The notes under the pieces are model-generated. The model was not told the DNA's origin. It saw only the letters and a list, made by a program, of their open reading frames with translations, and searched no databases. A stretch of 43,245 nt of DNA from Acidimicrobiaceae bacterium (GTDB taxonomy: Bacteria > Actinomycetota > Acidimicrobiia > Acidimicrobiales > Aldehydirespiratoraceae). Numbering within the stretch: the stretch's first letter is position 1; every line of letters begins with the position of its first letter. Below, piece by piece: positions 7,933 to 15,433 of the stretch. Both the position numbers and the translations under genes were made by a program. The stretch is taken from assembly GCA_009843915.1 (NCBI GenBank), contig VYCM01000138.1, positions 1 to 43,245 on the forward strand, given 5' to 3'.

Positions 7933-9225
7933 TCACCATTCGGGCTCGTCCGGGTCGGGAGCGAAGTCCGCCCATCGAGGCTCGGGGTCGGGCTCGGCTG
8001 ATTCGGGTGTGCCGACTTCCGGGGTGCTGGCACCGGCCTTCACCAGCGCGGCCAGCACCGTCGTGACCGGTACGGCCGCGACCAGGCCCAGCGAGCCGCA
8101 CAGCGTCCGAACGATCTCCACCGCGATCAGCTCGGAGTTGGCCACCATGGCCAGTGACTGGTCCGACACCGCGAACAGCAGCACAAGCGGCAAGCCCGCG
8201 CCGGCGTAGGCCAGCAGCAGCGTGTTGACGGTGGCCGCGATGTGCTCCCGCCCCACCCTGATACCCGAGGCGATGATTTCGCGTCTGGGCAAGTGGGGGC
8301 TGTGGTGGCGCAGCTCCGCGACGGTGGCCACCTGGGTGACCGTCACGTCATCGAGCGCGCCCAGAGCACCGATGATGGCCCCGCCCAACAGCAGCGAGGC
8401 CAGGTCGACATCGCCCGCGATCAACGGCAGGGTCAAGCCCTCCTCGGTCGCCAGGCCGGTGAATTCGGCGAGTCCGAAGAAGACCCACGACAGCCCGAGG
8501 GTGAGTCCCAGCGACGCCAAGGTGCCGGCGAGGGCGACGGTGGTGCGCGCGTTCAGGCCGTGGGTGACGTACAGGCCCACGAAGGCGATGACCGCGGCGG
8601 CCACCACCGCCACCAGCACCGGATGGTTGCCGTCGAGCACGGAGGGAGCGACGAAGGCGACCAGCACCACGAGCGTGGCGGCCATCCCCACCAGGGCCAT
8701 GGCGCCTCGCAGGCGCCCGAGCGCCACGACCACCGCCGCGAACAGCCCGGCGAGCCAGACCAGCGGCGTGCGGCGGTCGCGGTCGACGAAGAAGTAGTAG
8801 TCGTTGGAGTCCTCGTAGCCGACGATCACCTTGTCGCCCGGAGAGATCCGTATGGATGTGCGGTCGTAGGTGAGGTTGAACTCGGGCAGGGCAGCCTCGG
8901 TTCCCGCGTTGGAGCCCTCGTCGACGCGCACGGTGATGGTCCTGCACGCCTGCGGGTCGTCGGGCCCCGAGTAGCTGCACACCCGGTCGGCGACCTCGGT
9001 GACGGTGGCGGTCAGGCGCTGGTACGCGAGGCCGATCTCGTCGGCCCGCTCCTGGGCGGCGTCCCGGCCCTCGCCGGTGGGCCACAGCAGGACGAGTCCG
9101 ACGACGGCGGCCACCCCGGCCAGCCCGACGAAGACGAGCACCGACAGGAGCACCCGGTCGCTTAGCCATTCCCGCGGGCCGCTCCCGAGGTCCGGTCCTG
9201 GCCGGTGATGCGAGCCGTCCCCCAT
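7933..9225 (-). CDS. YibE/F family membrane protein
   Basis: A 430-residue multi-pass membrane protein. One N-terminal transmembrane helix (VLLSVLVFVGLAGVAAVVGL) precedes an extracytoplasmic domain of about 110 residues, where VIVGYEDSNDYYFFVDRDR is characteristic. Six to seven more helices follow. The signature blocks GALGALDDVTVTQ and GREHIAATVNTLLLAYAG identify the YibE/F family, whose function is poorly known. The C-terminus is short, charged and rich in Pro and Glu. I place the start at the ATG at 9225, because CATAAT stands 7 nt upstream and makes a good leaderless promoter; a longer reading to 9252 would cover that hexamer. Confidence 0.88.
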   Translation of the reverse strand: MGDGSHHRPGPDLGSGPREWLSDRVLLSVLVFVGLAGVAAVVGLVLLWPTGEGRDAAQERADEIGLAYQRLTATVTEVADRVCSYSGPDDPQACRTITVRVDEGSNAGTEAALPEFNLTYDRTSIRISPGDKVIVGYEDSNDYYFFVDRDRRTPLVWLAGLFAAVVVALGRLRGAMALVGMAATLVVLVAFVAPSVLDGNHPVLVAVVAAAVIAFVGLYVTHGLNARTTVALAGTLASLGLTLGLSWVFFGLAEFTGLATEEGLTLPLIAGDVDLASLLLGGAIIGALGALDDVTVTQVATVAELRHHSPHLPRREIIASGIRVGREHIAATVNTLLLAYAGAGLPLVLLFAVSDQSLAMVANSELIAVEIVRTLCGSLGLVAAVPVTTVLAALVKAGASTPEVGTPESAEPDPEPRWADFAPDPDEPEW

Positions 9226-9232
9226 GGGCACG

Positions 9233-9238
9233 ATTATG
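9233..9238 (-). promoter_or_regulatory. -10 element (CATAAT) upstream of the YibE/F gene
   Basis: On the minus strand CATAAT matches five of six bases of TATAAT and ends 7 nt before the ATG at 9225, with no ribosome-binding site between. It supports the shorter start of this gene. Confidence 0.5.
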
Positions 9239-9285
9239 GCCGCGATTAGCATCGGCAGGTCGCAGCACCTGGGAGGCGAATAGCG

Positions 9286-10332
9286 ATGAGCGAGTTTCCT
9301 GAACTGGGCTTCTACGCACTGGCGGGCGAGGCCGCCAGCTCACGGGACTTACTTCAGGAGGTGCGAGACGGCGAGGCGTTGGGACTGGGAACCGTCTTCA
9401 TATCCGAGCGCTACAACAAGAAGGAGGTGGCCGCGCAGTGCGGGGCGGCGGCCGCAGTCTCCGAGACGATCACCATCTCGACCGGCGTCACCAATAGCAA
9501 TACTCGTCATCCGCTGGTCACCGCCGGGTTCGCCCGCACCATGCAAAGCCTCACCGGCGGACGCTTCGTCCTAGGCATCGGCCGGGGTGTCCCGCTGCTG
9601 CAGACCGTGATGGGCATCAACCACATCACGACGGCCGAGATGGAGGACTTCGCCGGGCTGATGCGCCGGCTGTTCCGGGGCGAGTCAGTGGTGAACCACG
9701 ACGGACCGGCCGGGCGCTACCCGTTCCTGCGCCTCGACTCGTCGCTCGACGAGCACCTGCCCATGAGCCTCGCCGCCTTCGGTGAGAACACGCTGCGGCT
9801 CGCGGGCCGCTGCTTCGACGAGGTGATCCTGCACACCTACTTCACCGACGAGACGGTGGTGCGCTGCGTGGAGACGGTGCGGTCCGCGGCCGAGCAGGCC
9901 GGCCGCGATCCGTCGGAGGTGCGGGTGTGGTCGTGCTTCGCCACCGTCGGCGACCACCTGCCCTACGAGGCCCGGATGATGAAGACGGTGGGACGGCTGG
10001 CCACCTACCTGCAGGGCTACGGGGAACTGCTGGTGAACACCAACCGGTGGGACCTCGCCACACTCCAGCGATTCCGGGAGCATCCGGTGGCGGCGACCCG
10101 CCGGGGCGCGATCGACGCCGGAGCCACGACGGAGGAACTCGAGCAACTGGCCGAGGTCATCCCCGAGGAGTGGTTCGCCCCCGCAGCCACCGGCACGCCC
10201 GAGCAGTGCGCCCAAGCGGTGCAACACCAACTCGACCTCGGCTGCGACGCCGTCATCATGCACGGCGCCACCCCGCAAGAACTAGAGCCAGTAGTAGCCA
10301 CCTACCGGAGCCTGCCGCGACGCTCCCACTGA
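9286..10332 (+). CDS. LLM-class F420-dependent oxidoreductase (TIGR03857-like)
   Basis: A 348-residue luciferase-like (TIM-barrel) oxidoreductase. Features include ELGFYALAGEA at the N-terminus, ISERYNKKE, the SITTGVTN-like strand ITISTGVTNSNTRHP, the GGRFVLGIGRG loop, and a C-terminal GTPEQCAQAVQHQLDLGCD that closes the barrel. In actinobacteria these enzymes commonly use reduced coenzyme F420 to move a hydride to or from alcohols, ketones or activated alkenes. The substrate is not evident. A GGGAGGCGA ribosome-binding site lies about 8 nt before the ATG, so unlike many neighbours this start is not leaderless. It stands alone on the plus strand between two short gaps. Confidence 0.85.
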   Translation: MSEFPELGFYALAGEAASSRDLLQEVRDGEALGLGTVFISERYNKKEVAAQCGAAAAVSETITISTGVTNSNTRHPLVTAGFARTMQSLTGGRFVLGIGRGVPLLQTVMGINHITTAEMEDFAGLMRRLFRGESVVNHDGPAGRYPFLRLDSSLDEHLPMSLAAFGENTLRLAGRCFDEVILHTYFTDETVVRCVETVRSAAEQAGRDPSEVRVWSCFATVGDHLPYEARMMKTVGRLATYLQGYGELLVNTNRWDLATLQRFREHPVAATRRGAIDAGATTEELEQLAEVIPEEWFAPAATGTPEQCAQAVQHQLDLGCDAVIMHGATPQELEPVVATYRSLPRRSH

Positions 10333-10410
10333 CCCCGGTCGGCGAACTCCGCTGCGATGGCCGAAGACCTCCACCCCCAGCGCATCAGCTGAGGACGTCC
10401 AGACCGGTTC

Positions 10411-10416
10411 TAGGCT
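10411..10416 (+). promoter_or_regulatory. Possible -10 element (TAGGCT)
   Basis: TAGGCT lies 8 nt before the ATG at 10425, and no ribosome-binding site is present between them. The spacing is slightly longer than at the clearest leaderless genes here, so the call is tentative. Confidence 0.35.
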
Positions 10417-10424
10417 CCAATCTG

Positions 10425-10916
10425 ATGCTTGAGGAGGGTGAGCATCGGTTTGCGGGGGTGCTCCATGAGTTGCCCTCGAACTATGCCCACATCATGAACG
10501 TGGCGCTGGACGTGCCCACTGAGGTATCCGACGCCTTCGGGCTTCGGGGCCATGTGCCGGTCGTGGGCACTGTCGACGGGGCCGAACTAACGGCGACCCT
10601 TGTGCCGGTCGGCGGTGGCCGACACCGGCTGTTCCTCAACCGCGCGGTCCGCGGCGCCATCGGCAAGGGCGCCGGTGACTCGGTGGAGATCCGGATCCGA
10701 CTCGACCGCAGCGACCGGACGCCCGAGACACCGTCGGATCTTCGAGAGGCTCTGGCCGAGGATGGCGCTTCGGCCGCATGGGAGACACTTGCGCCATCGA
10801 GACGCAAGGAATTCCTCGTGTGGCTGGCTGACGCTAAGCGGGACCAGACCCGTGCCGCTCGCATCGGCCGCATTGTGCAAACCGCTGTCGAGGAAGGTAC
10901 ACCCCGACTCGAGTGA
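10425..10916 (+). CDS. DUF1905 plus YdeI/OmpD-associated domain protein
   Basis: A 163-residue protein with two small domains. Residues about 1-90 form an AbrB-like beta barrel of the DUF1905 type; FAGVLHELPSNYAHIMNV is followed by FGLRGHVPVVGTVDGAEL and then LFLNRAVRGAIGKGAGDSVE. Residues about 100-160 match the helical YdeI/OmpD-associated domain, with the recognisable core LAPSRRKEFLVWLADAKRDQTRAARI. Family members have been linked to bacteriocin protection and envelope stress, but the molecular role is not established. The ATG at 10425 was chosen because it gives the canonical domain start; the frame stays open upstream only as an overlap with the oxidoreductase gene. Confidence 0.8.
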   Translation: MLEEGEHRFAGVLHELPSNYAHIMNVALDVPTEVSDAFGLRGHVPVVGTVDGAELTATLVPVGGGRHRLFLNRAVRGAIGKGAGDSVEIRIRLDRSDRTPETPSDLREALAEDGASAAWETLAPSRRKEFLVWLADAKRDQTRAARIGRIVQTAVEEGTPRLE

Positions 10917-10917
10917 A

Positions 10918-10939
10918 CCGACCGCCTACGTTCGGTCGG
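10918..10939. terminator. Hairpin between convergent genes
   Basis: CCGACCG (10918-10924) pairs with CGGTCGG (10933-10939) across an 8-nt loop. It lies two bases past the stop of the DUF1905 gene and covers the last codons of the opposing cupin gene. It lacks a T-tract; a bidirectional terminator is plausible. Confidence 0.4.
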
Positions 10940-11522
10940 GGCGGGCTTCGACTATCTGGCTGTCGTCGTCGTAGACCTGCCACTGGCCGCTCCGGGCGTG
11001 CCAGAACAGGCGGCCGGTGAGCCGTTCGAGGGCGAGGCCGTAGCAGTGGAAGTTGGTGGCCGCGCCCCCGATGTGGATCGAGTGCACGTCGTCGTGGAGC
11101 ATCGCCACACCGGTGCCCCGCTCGACCATCACCTCGCGCTGCACCTCAGGCTCGTCTCCGCCTGCGCACGGGCCGTACAGGCGGTTCAGCTCGTGCCCAC
11201 GCATCCCTACGATCACCGCCCAGGTCCTGTGCTCATGCGGCGGTGCCGACGTTCCGTCGCCCACGCACTGCACGTACAGCGCCAGCTCGTCGTCGTCGTT
11301 CTGCGCGATCCGGTAGCTCACCGAGGCGCCCGGAGCCTCCGGGGGCGGGAAGTCGTCGTCGCCGAACAGGTCGTCGCGCTCGGCCAGTTGCAGCAGCCGC
11401 TCCTTGATGCGCTCCACCCCGGACCGGTCGATGCCGCCGTGCTCGCGGCCGTGGGCGTCGATCTTGGCGATGTCGTCCATGGCGTCGGCCACGGCTGCGG
11501 CCCGCTCGGCTGCCCGGTCCAT
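10926..11522 (-). CDS. Cysteine dioxygenase-like cupin protein
   Basis: A 198-residue protein whose C-terminal 120 residues form a cupin of the cysteine dioxygenase type. The metal-binding motif is PPHEHRTWAVIVGMRGHE (H96, H98), and the second cupin motif is LHDDVHSIHIGG (H147), followed by NFHCYG in the place of the family's His-x-Tyr. Such enzymes use Fe(II) and O2 to oxidise a thiol such as cysteine or 3-mercaptopropionate to the sulfinate. The N-terminal 60 residues are helical and acidic. The ATG at 11522 is preceded by AAGGAGG at 11533-11539, which is decisive over an upstream in-frame start that would run into the divergent NUDIX gene. The substrate is not proven, because thiol dioxygenases and non-enzymatic relatives share this fold. 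Confidence 0.72.
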   Translation of the reverse strand: MDRAAERAAAVADAMDDIAKIDAHGREHGGIDRSGVERIKERLLQLAERDDLFGDDDFPPPEAPGASVSYRIAQNDDDELALYVQCVGDGTSAPPHEHRTWAVIVGMRGHELNRLYGPCAGGDEPEVQREVMVERGTGVAMLHDDVHSIHIGGAATNFHCYGLALERLTGRLFWHARSGQWQVYDDDSQIVEARPDRT

Positions 11523-11577
11523 CTCGCTGACGCCTCCTTCGGGCCAAGACCCGATGCGGCCTATTGTCGGGACCATT

Positions 11578-12846
11578 ATGGCAAGCAAGAGAAGCGCCGG
11601 CCTGATACTTCACCGACGGAACGCCGAAGGTGTGGTCGAAGTGCTGCTGGTGCATCCCGGCGGGCCGTTCTGGGCCAACAAGGATGCCCACGCCTGGTCG
11701 ATCCCCAAGGGCGAGTACGTCGAGGGCGAGGACGCCGAGATCGTGGCCCTGCGGGAGTTCGAGGAGGAGTTGGGATCGCCGCCGCCGGAAGGGTCGCGGC
11801 TCTTCCTCGGTGAGTTCGGCCCGCCCGGCCGCAAACGGATCAGCGCATGGCTGATCGAAGCGGACTTCGACGCCACGCACGTGGTCAGCAACACCTTCGA
11901 GCTCGAATGGCCACCCGGCTCGGGCCAGGTCCGTCAGTACCCGGAGGTGGACAAGGCGGCCTGGTGGACGATCGACTCGGCTCGTACGAAGCTGCACAAG
12001 GGCCAGTTGCCGCTGCTCGACGCTCTGGCCGAGGTCCTCGAGGACGGTGGCACTGGAACGTGCGACACCACCGGAGCGGTCTCGGCGCAGAGGGCCCGAC
12101 TCCTGATCCGGGCCGGGGACCACGCCGGACCCACCGCTCATCTGGCCCCGGGATGCGTGCAGGCCAACCTGGTGGTGCTGCCCCGGACGGTGGCCTCCGA
12201 CTTCGTGACATTCGCGGCCCGCAATCCGAAGCCCTGCCCCATCGTGGAGGTGGTGGAGCAGGGTACGGAAGCCGTGCGCTCGGCGCCGGGCAGCGACCTC
12301 CGCACCGACGTTCCCCGGTACCGGCTGTTCGTCGACGGTTTCCACACCGCCTCGGCCACCGATGCCACCGGCTGGTGGCGTGACGACCTGGTGTCGGTGC
12401 TGCTGGGATGCAGCTTCAGCTTCGAGGCGGCCCTGATGCGGGCCGGACTTCCCGTGCGCCATGTCGAGCAGGGCTGCAACGTGCCCATGTACATCACGAA
12501 CCGCCGGTGCGAGCCGGCCGGGGACTTCGCCGGACCCCTGGTCGTGTCGATGCGGCCCATGCCCGCCGCCATGGTCGAGCAGGCGCGGCACATCACCGAG
12601 GGCTACCCGGGTGCCCATGGCGGACCAGTGCACGTCGGCGACCCCGCCGAGTTCGGCATCGCGGACCTGAACGCCCCCGACTTCGGCGACCCCGTGGACG
12701 CCCACGACGGCGAGGTGCCCATGTTCTGGGCCTGCGGTGTGACCCCGCAGTTGGCCATCGTGAACGCCCGACCGGAGATCGCCATCACCCACGAGCCCGG
12801 CCACATGTTCATCACCGACCTGCCTGCTGGCCCGCAGTCCGCGTAG
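11578..12846 (+). CDS. NUDIX hydrolase fused to a DUF1445 (D-glutamate cyclase-like hydro-lyase) domain
   Basis: Two whole protein families lie in one 422-residue frame. Residues 1-155 are a NUDIX hydrolase. The box G45-x5-E51-x7-REFEEELG is intact (residues 45-66) and the flanking LLVHPGGPFWANKD and TFELEWPPGSG are typical of the short actinobacterial NUDIX proteins that hydrolyse nucleotide-like pyrophosphates. Residues about 165-420 match the DUF1445 putative hydro-lyases, with GPTAHLAPGCVQANLVVLP, RNPKPCPIVEV, LLGCSFSFEAAL, VSMRPMP, VHVGDPAEFGI and FWACGVTPQ; relatives include D-glutamate cyclase. There is no canonical in-frame start between the two parts, so the fusion is either real or made by an indel near 12047-12110. 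It faces the cupin gene divergently. Confidence 0.8.
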   Translation: MASKRSAGLILHRRNAEGVVEVLLVHPGGPFWANKDAHAWSIPKGEYVEGEDAEIVALREFEEELGSPPPEGSRLFLGEFGPPGRKRISAWLIEADFDATHVVSNTFELEWPPGSGQVRQYPEVDKAAWWTIDSARTKLHKGQLPLLDALAEVLEDGGTGTCDTTGAVSAQRARLLIRAGDHAGPTAHLAPGCVQANLVVLPRTVASDFVTFAARNPKPCPIVEVVEQGTEAVRSAPGSDLRTDVPRYRLFVDGFHTASATDATGWWRDDLVSVLLGCSFSFEAALMRAGLPVRHVEQGCNVPMYITNRRCEPAGDFAGPLVVSMRPMPAAMVEQARHITEGYPGAHGGPVHVGDPAEFGIADLNAPDFGDPVDAHDGEVPMFWACGVTPQLAIVNARPEIAITHEPGHMFITDLPAGPQSA

Positions 12847-12853
12847 TGGGTGC

Positions 12854-13867
12854 TCAGGTGTAGGTGGTGGTCTTCTCGATCATCAGGCGGATCCACTCCC
12901 CGGAGGTGACCGGCTCGTGGTGGGGCGGGTCGTCGGGCGACGTGCAGGTCGGGATGCACTCGATGAGCGCGTCGTAGGCGGGCTGGTGGAAGAAGGCGAC
13001 CGAGATACGGTCGCCGGTGACTCCGTCCGGCACGACCACTCGGTGCTGGGTGGACACCCAGCGATCGTTCGTCCACGCCGCCATCAAGTCGCCGAGGTTC
13101 ACCACGAACGATCCGGGCACCGAGGGCACGTCCTCCCAGTTGCCCTCCGGTGACAGGATCTGCAGACCCGGTTGGCCGTCGTGGTACAGGATCGTGAGGC
13201 TGCCCCAGTCGGTGTGAGGCCCCCGCCGGTACTGACCCGGCAGTGGCGGCTCCTGCAGAGCCGGGTAGTGAAGGACGGCGAGGCCGGTGATGTGCTCGGC
13301 GATCTTGTCGTCGAACCAATGCTCGTCCAGGTCCAGCGCCAGCGCCATCAGCCCCATCAGCTTGGCGGCCAGGTCCTCCAGCATCCCGTAGCAAGCGGTG
13401 AGGGCCTCCCGGAAGTCGGGGACCCTCTCGGGGTCGGGCCAAACGTTGGGCGCGAAGAACGCCGACCTTCCCTCGTCCTGCCCCTCCCGGAGGCCGGCCC
13501 GGACGGCGGCCGCCGGATCGTCGAAGCGGCCGACGGTGTAGAGCTCGGAGAGGTCAGGCGGGGTCACTTCGTCATGGGCAAGCGCCAGAGTTGAACTTCT
13601 CAGCGGCACATAGCCCCGCAGGTTGTCCGACGCTCGGGCCCAGGCCATCTTCTCGTCCAGAGGCAGCCCGAACAGTCGGCGCGAGGCGGCGTCCACCCTC
13701 CGCACCAGGTCGTCCGCAACGCCGTGGCCGGTGATCACCAAGAAGCCCACGTCCTCGCAGGCCCGCCGGATGGCCTCCACGACCTCGCCGCGCTGCGGCC
13801 CCGGTTCGAACGCACCGGACAGGTCGACCAGCGGCACCCGGGACACGACTCCGGTTGGAACTGTCAC
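12854..13867 (-). CDS. Isopenicillin N synthase family 2-oxoglutarate/Fe(II) oxygenase, copy 1
   Basis: A 337-residue dioxygenase with a DIOX_N-type N-terminal domain (VPLVDLSGAFEPGP, then ACEDVGFLVITGHGV) and a C-terminal double-stranded beta-helix. The iron facial triad is complete: H218 and D220 in PHTDWGSL and H275 in STQHRV. R287 in DRISV, followed by Ser, is the usual 2-oxoglutarate anchor. Such enzymes hydroxylate or desaturate small molecules. It is the last gene of the set and is paralogous to the gene at 14400-15395. The GTG at 13867 was chosen because the conserved protein starts there and an AAGGGG motif lies upstream; the frame is open beyond it but encodes nothing like the family. 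Confidence 0.88.
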   Translation of the reverse strand: MTVPTGVVSRVPLVDLSGAFEPGPQRGEVVEAIRRACEDVGFLVITGHGVADDLVRRVDAASRRLFGLPLDEKMAWARASDNLRGYVPLRSSTLALAHDEVTPPDLSELYTVGRFDDPAAAVRAGLREGQDEGRSAFFAPNVWPDPERVPDFREALTACYGMLEDLAAKLMGLMALALDLDEHWFDDKIAEHITGLAVLHYPALQEPPLPGQYRRGPHTDWGSLTILYHDGQPGLQILSPEGNWEDVPSVPGSFVVNLGDLMAAWTNDRWVSTQHRVVVPDGVTGDRISVAFFHQPAYDALIECIPTCTSPDDPPHHEPVTSGEWIRLMIEKTTTYT

Positions 13868-13904
13868 GGCCTGCGCACACCCCTTGCCGTCGCCTGGCGC
13901 CAGA

Positions 13905-14387
13905 CTAGTCGGGCCGGTCCTTGCGGCCGCCGGCACTCGAGGGCAGGCTCGACCACGCCTCGGGGCCGCTCGCCATCCAGTCGTTGAACATGTCGACGCA
14001 GGCTCGATCGTGCAGCCGCGTCGTCGAGACACCGGCCGTCGCGAGCCAGTCCAGCGCCTCGTCGGACCAGCTCTCGCTGTCGCCCACCACGACCGCACCG
14101 ATGCCGAGGAACCGCACCAGTCCGGCGCAATACCAGCAGGGGGTCATGGTGGTCACGAGGGTGGTGCCCGCGTAGTTGCTCATTGCTCCTGCGTCCCGGA
14201 TGGCGACGGTCTCGGCATGGAGCAGAAAGTCCCCGTGTTGGACGTTGCCGTTGCAGCCCGCGCCCAGCACCGTGCCGTCGGCATCGACCAGAGCGGCGCC
14301 GATGGGTACTCCACCCTCGGCCAGTCCCCTCCGAGCCTGGTCGTACGCGAGCCTCAGGAGCCCGCCTGGGTCGGGCCGCCCCGCCAC
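13905..14387 (-). CDS. Nucleoside/cytosine deaminase family protein
   Basis: A 160-residue zinc-dependent deaminase of the CMP/dCMP (cytidine deaminase-like) superfamily. The zinc and proton-shuttle motif is LLHAETVAI (H57, E59) and the second zinc motif is TPCWYCAGL (P83, C84, C87). The preceding GGVPIGAALVDADG strand is the typical substrate-binding start. Overall it is closest to small cytosine or nucleoside deaminases, which hydrolyse an exocyclic amino group from a pyrimidine or related ring. It lies between two paralogous oxygenase genes, 12 bp after one and 37 bp before the other, so the three probably act on one compound. It begins with GTG at 14387. The exact substrate is unknown. 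Confidence 0.88.
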   Translation of the reverse strand: MAGRPDPGGLLRLAYDQARRGLAEGGVPIGAALVDADGTVLGAGCNGNVQHGDFLLHAETVAIRDAGAMSNYAGTTLVTTMTPCWYCAGLVRFLGIGAVVVGDSESWSDEALDWLATAGVSTTRLHDRACVDMFNDWMASGPEAWSSLPSSAGGRKDRPD

Positions 14388-14399
14388 CTACGAGCCCGA

Positions 14400-15395
14400 T
14401 CAGTAGATCGTCTTCTGGAGCATCGACAGGATCCACCCGCCGGAGGTGGTCGGCTCGTGGTGGGGCGGGTCGTCGGGCGACGTGCAGGTCGGGATGCACT
14501 CGATGCGAGCGTCGTAGGTCGGCTGATGGAAGAAGGCGATGGAGATGCGGTCCCCGGTGTCGCCCTCCGGCACCACCACCCGGTGCAGGGTCGACACCCA
14601 GCGATCGTTCGTCCACGCCGCCATCAGATCGCCGAGATTCACCACGAATGAACCCGGCACGACTTGCACGTCCTCCCATGCCCCTTCGGGCGACATGATC
14701 TGCAGGCCGGGCTCTCCGTCGTGATAGAGGATGGTGAGACTCCCCCAGTCCGAGTGGGCCCCCCGCCGGAACTGACCAGGCAGGGCGGGCCGGTCCAAGG
14801 ACGGGTAGTGGTTGACGGTCAGGTTGGTGATGTGGTCGGCGATCTTGTCGTCGAACCAGTGCTCGTCGAGTTCCAGCGCCAGGGCCATCAGACGCATCAG
14901 CTCGACCGCCAGGTCCTCCATCACGGCGTAGTAGGTCTCGAAGGCCTCCTGGAAGCCAGGAACCCGCTCGGGGTCGGGCCAGATGTTGGGTGCGAAGAAG
15001 CTCTCCCGGCCCTCGCGCAGCCCAGCCCGGCGGGCTGTCTCGGGATCGTCGAACCGGTTGACGGTGTACAGCTCGCACAGGTCGGGAAGGGACTCATCCT
15101 CCCGGGACAGCGCGAGAGCGGACTCCTGCGAGGGAGTGAAACCGCGGTAGACGCCGGACGGCCCCACGTACGCCCTCTTCTCCTCCTCCGGGAGGGCGAA
15201 GAACGCGCGTGAGGCGGCATCGATGCCGTTCACCGCCTCGTCGGCGATCCCGTGGCCGGTGATCACCAGGAAGCCCACGTCCTCGCAGGCCTGCCGGGTG
15301 GTGTCGACCACCTCGTCGCGCCGCGGGCCGGGCTCGAATGCGCCCGTCAGGTCCACCAGCGGCACCCGCGAGGCGACCTTGGCTGCACTGGTCAT
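14400..15395 (-). CDS. Isopenicillin N synthase family 2-oxoglutarate/Fe(II) oxygenase, copy 2
   Basis: A 331-residue paralogue of the oxygenase at 12854-13867. The ligand set is again complete: H214 and D216 in AHSDWGSL, H271 in STLHRV, and R283 with S285 in DRISIAFF for 2-oxoglutarate. The two proteins align over their full lengths; they differ most around residues 72-100, the part that often lines the substrate pocket, which suggests different steps or substrates. AAGGAGTG at 15401-15408 precedes the ATG at 15395 and fixes the start over an alternative 10 codons upstream. It lies 38 bp downstream of the solute-binding protein gene and 12 bp upstream of the deaminase gene. Confidence 0.9.
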   Translation of the reverse strand: MTSAAKVASRVPLVDLTGAFEPGPRRDEVVDTTRQACEDVGFLVITGHGIADEAVNGIDAASRAFFALPEEEKRAYVGPSGVYRGFTPSQESALALSREDESLPDLCELYTVNRFDDPETARRAGLREGRESFFAPNIWPDPERVPGFQEAFETYYAVMEDLAVELMRLMALALELDEHWFDDKIADHITNLTVNHYPSLDRPALPGQFRRGAHSDWGSLTILYHDGEPGLQIMSPEGAWEDVQVVPGSFVVNLGDLMAAWTNDRWVSTLHRVVVPEGDTGDRISIAFFHQPTYDARIECIPTCTSPDDPPHHEPTTSGGWILSMLQKTIY

Positions 15396-15433
15396 GCGAT
15401 CACTCCTTGCCGTCAACTCCGGCAACGGGGCTC

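Noticed and set aside
14183-15212. Plus-strand frames opposite the second oxygenase
   Set aside because: Antisense to a gene with complete metal-binding residues and a strong ribosome-binding site.
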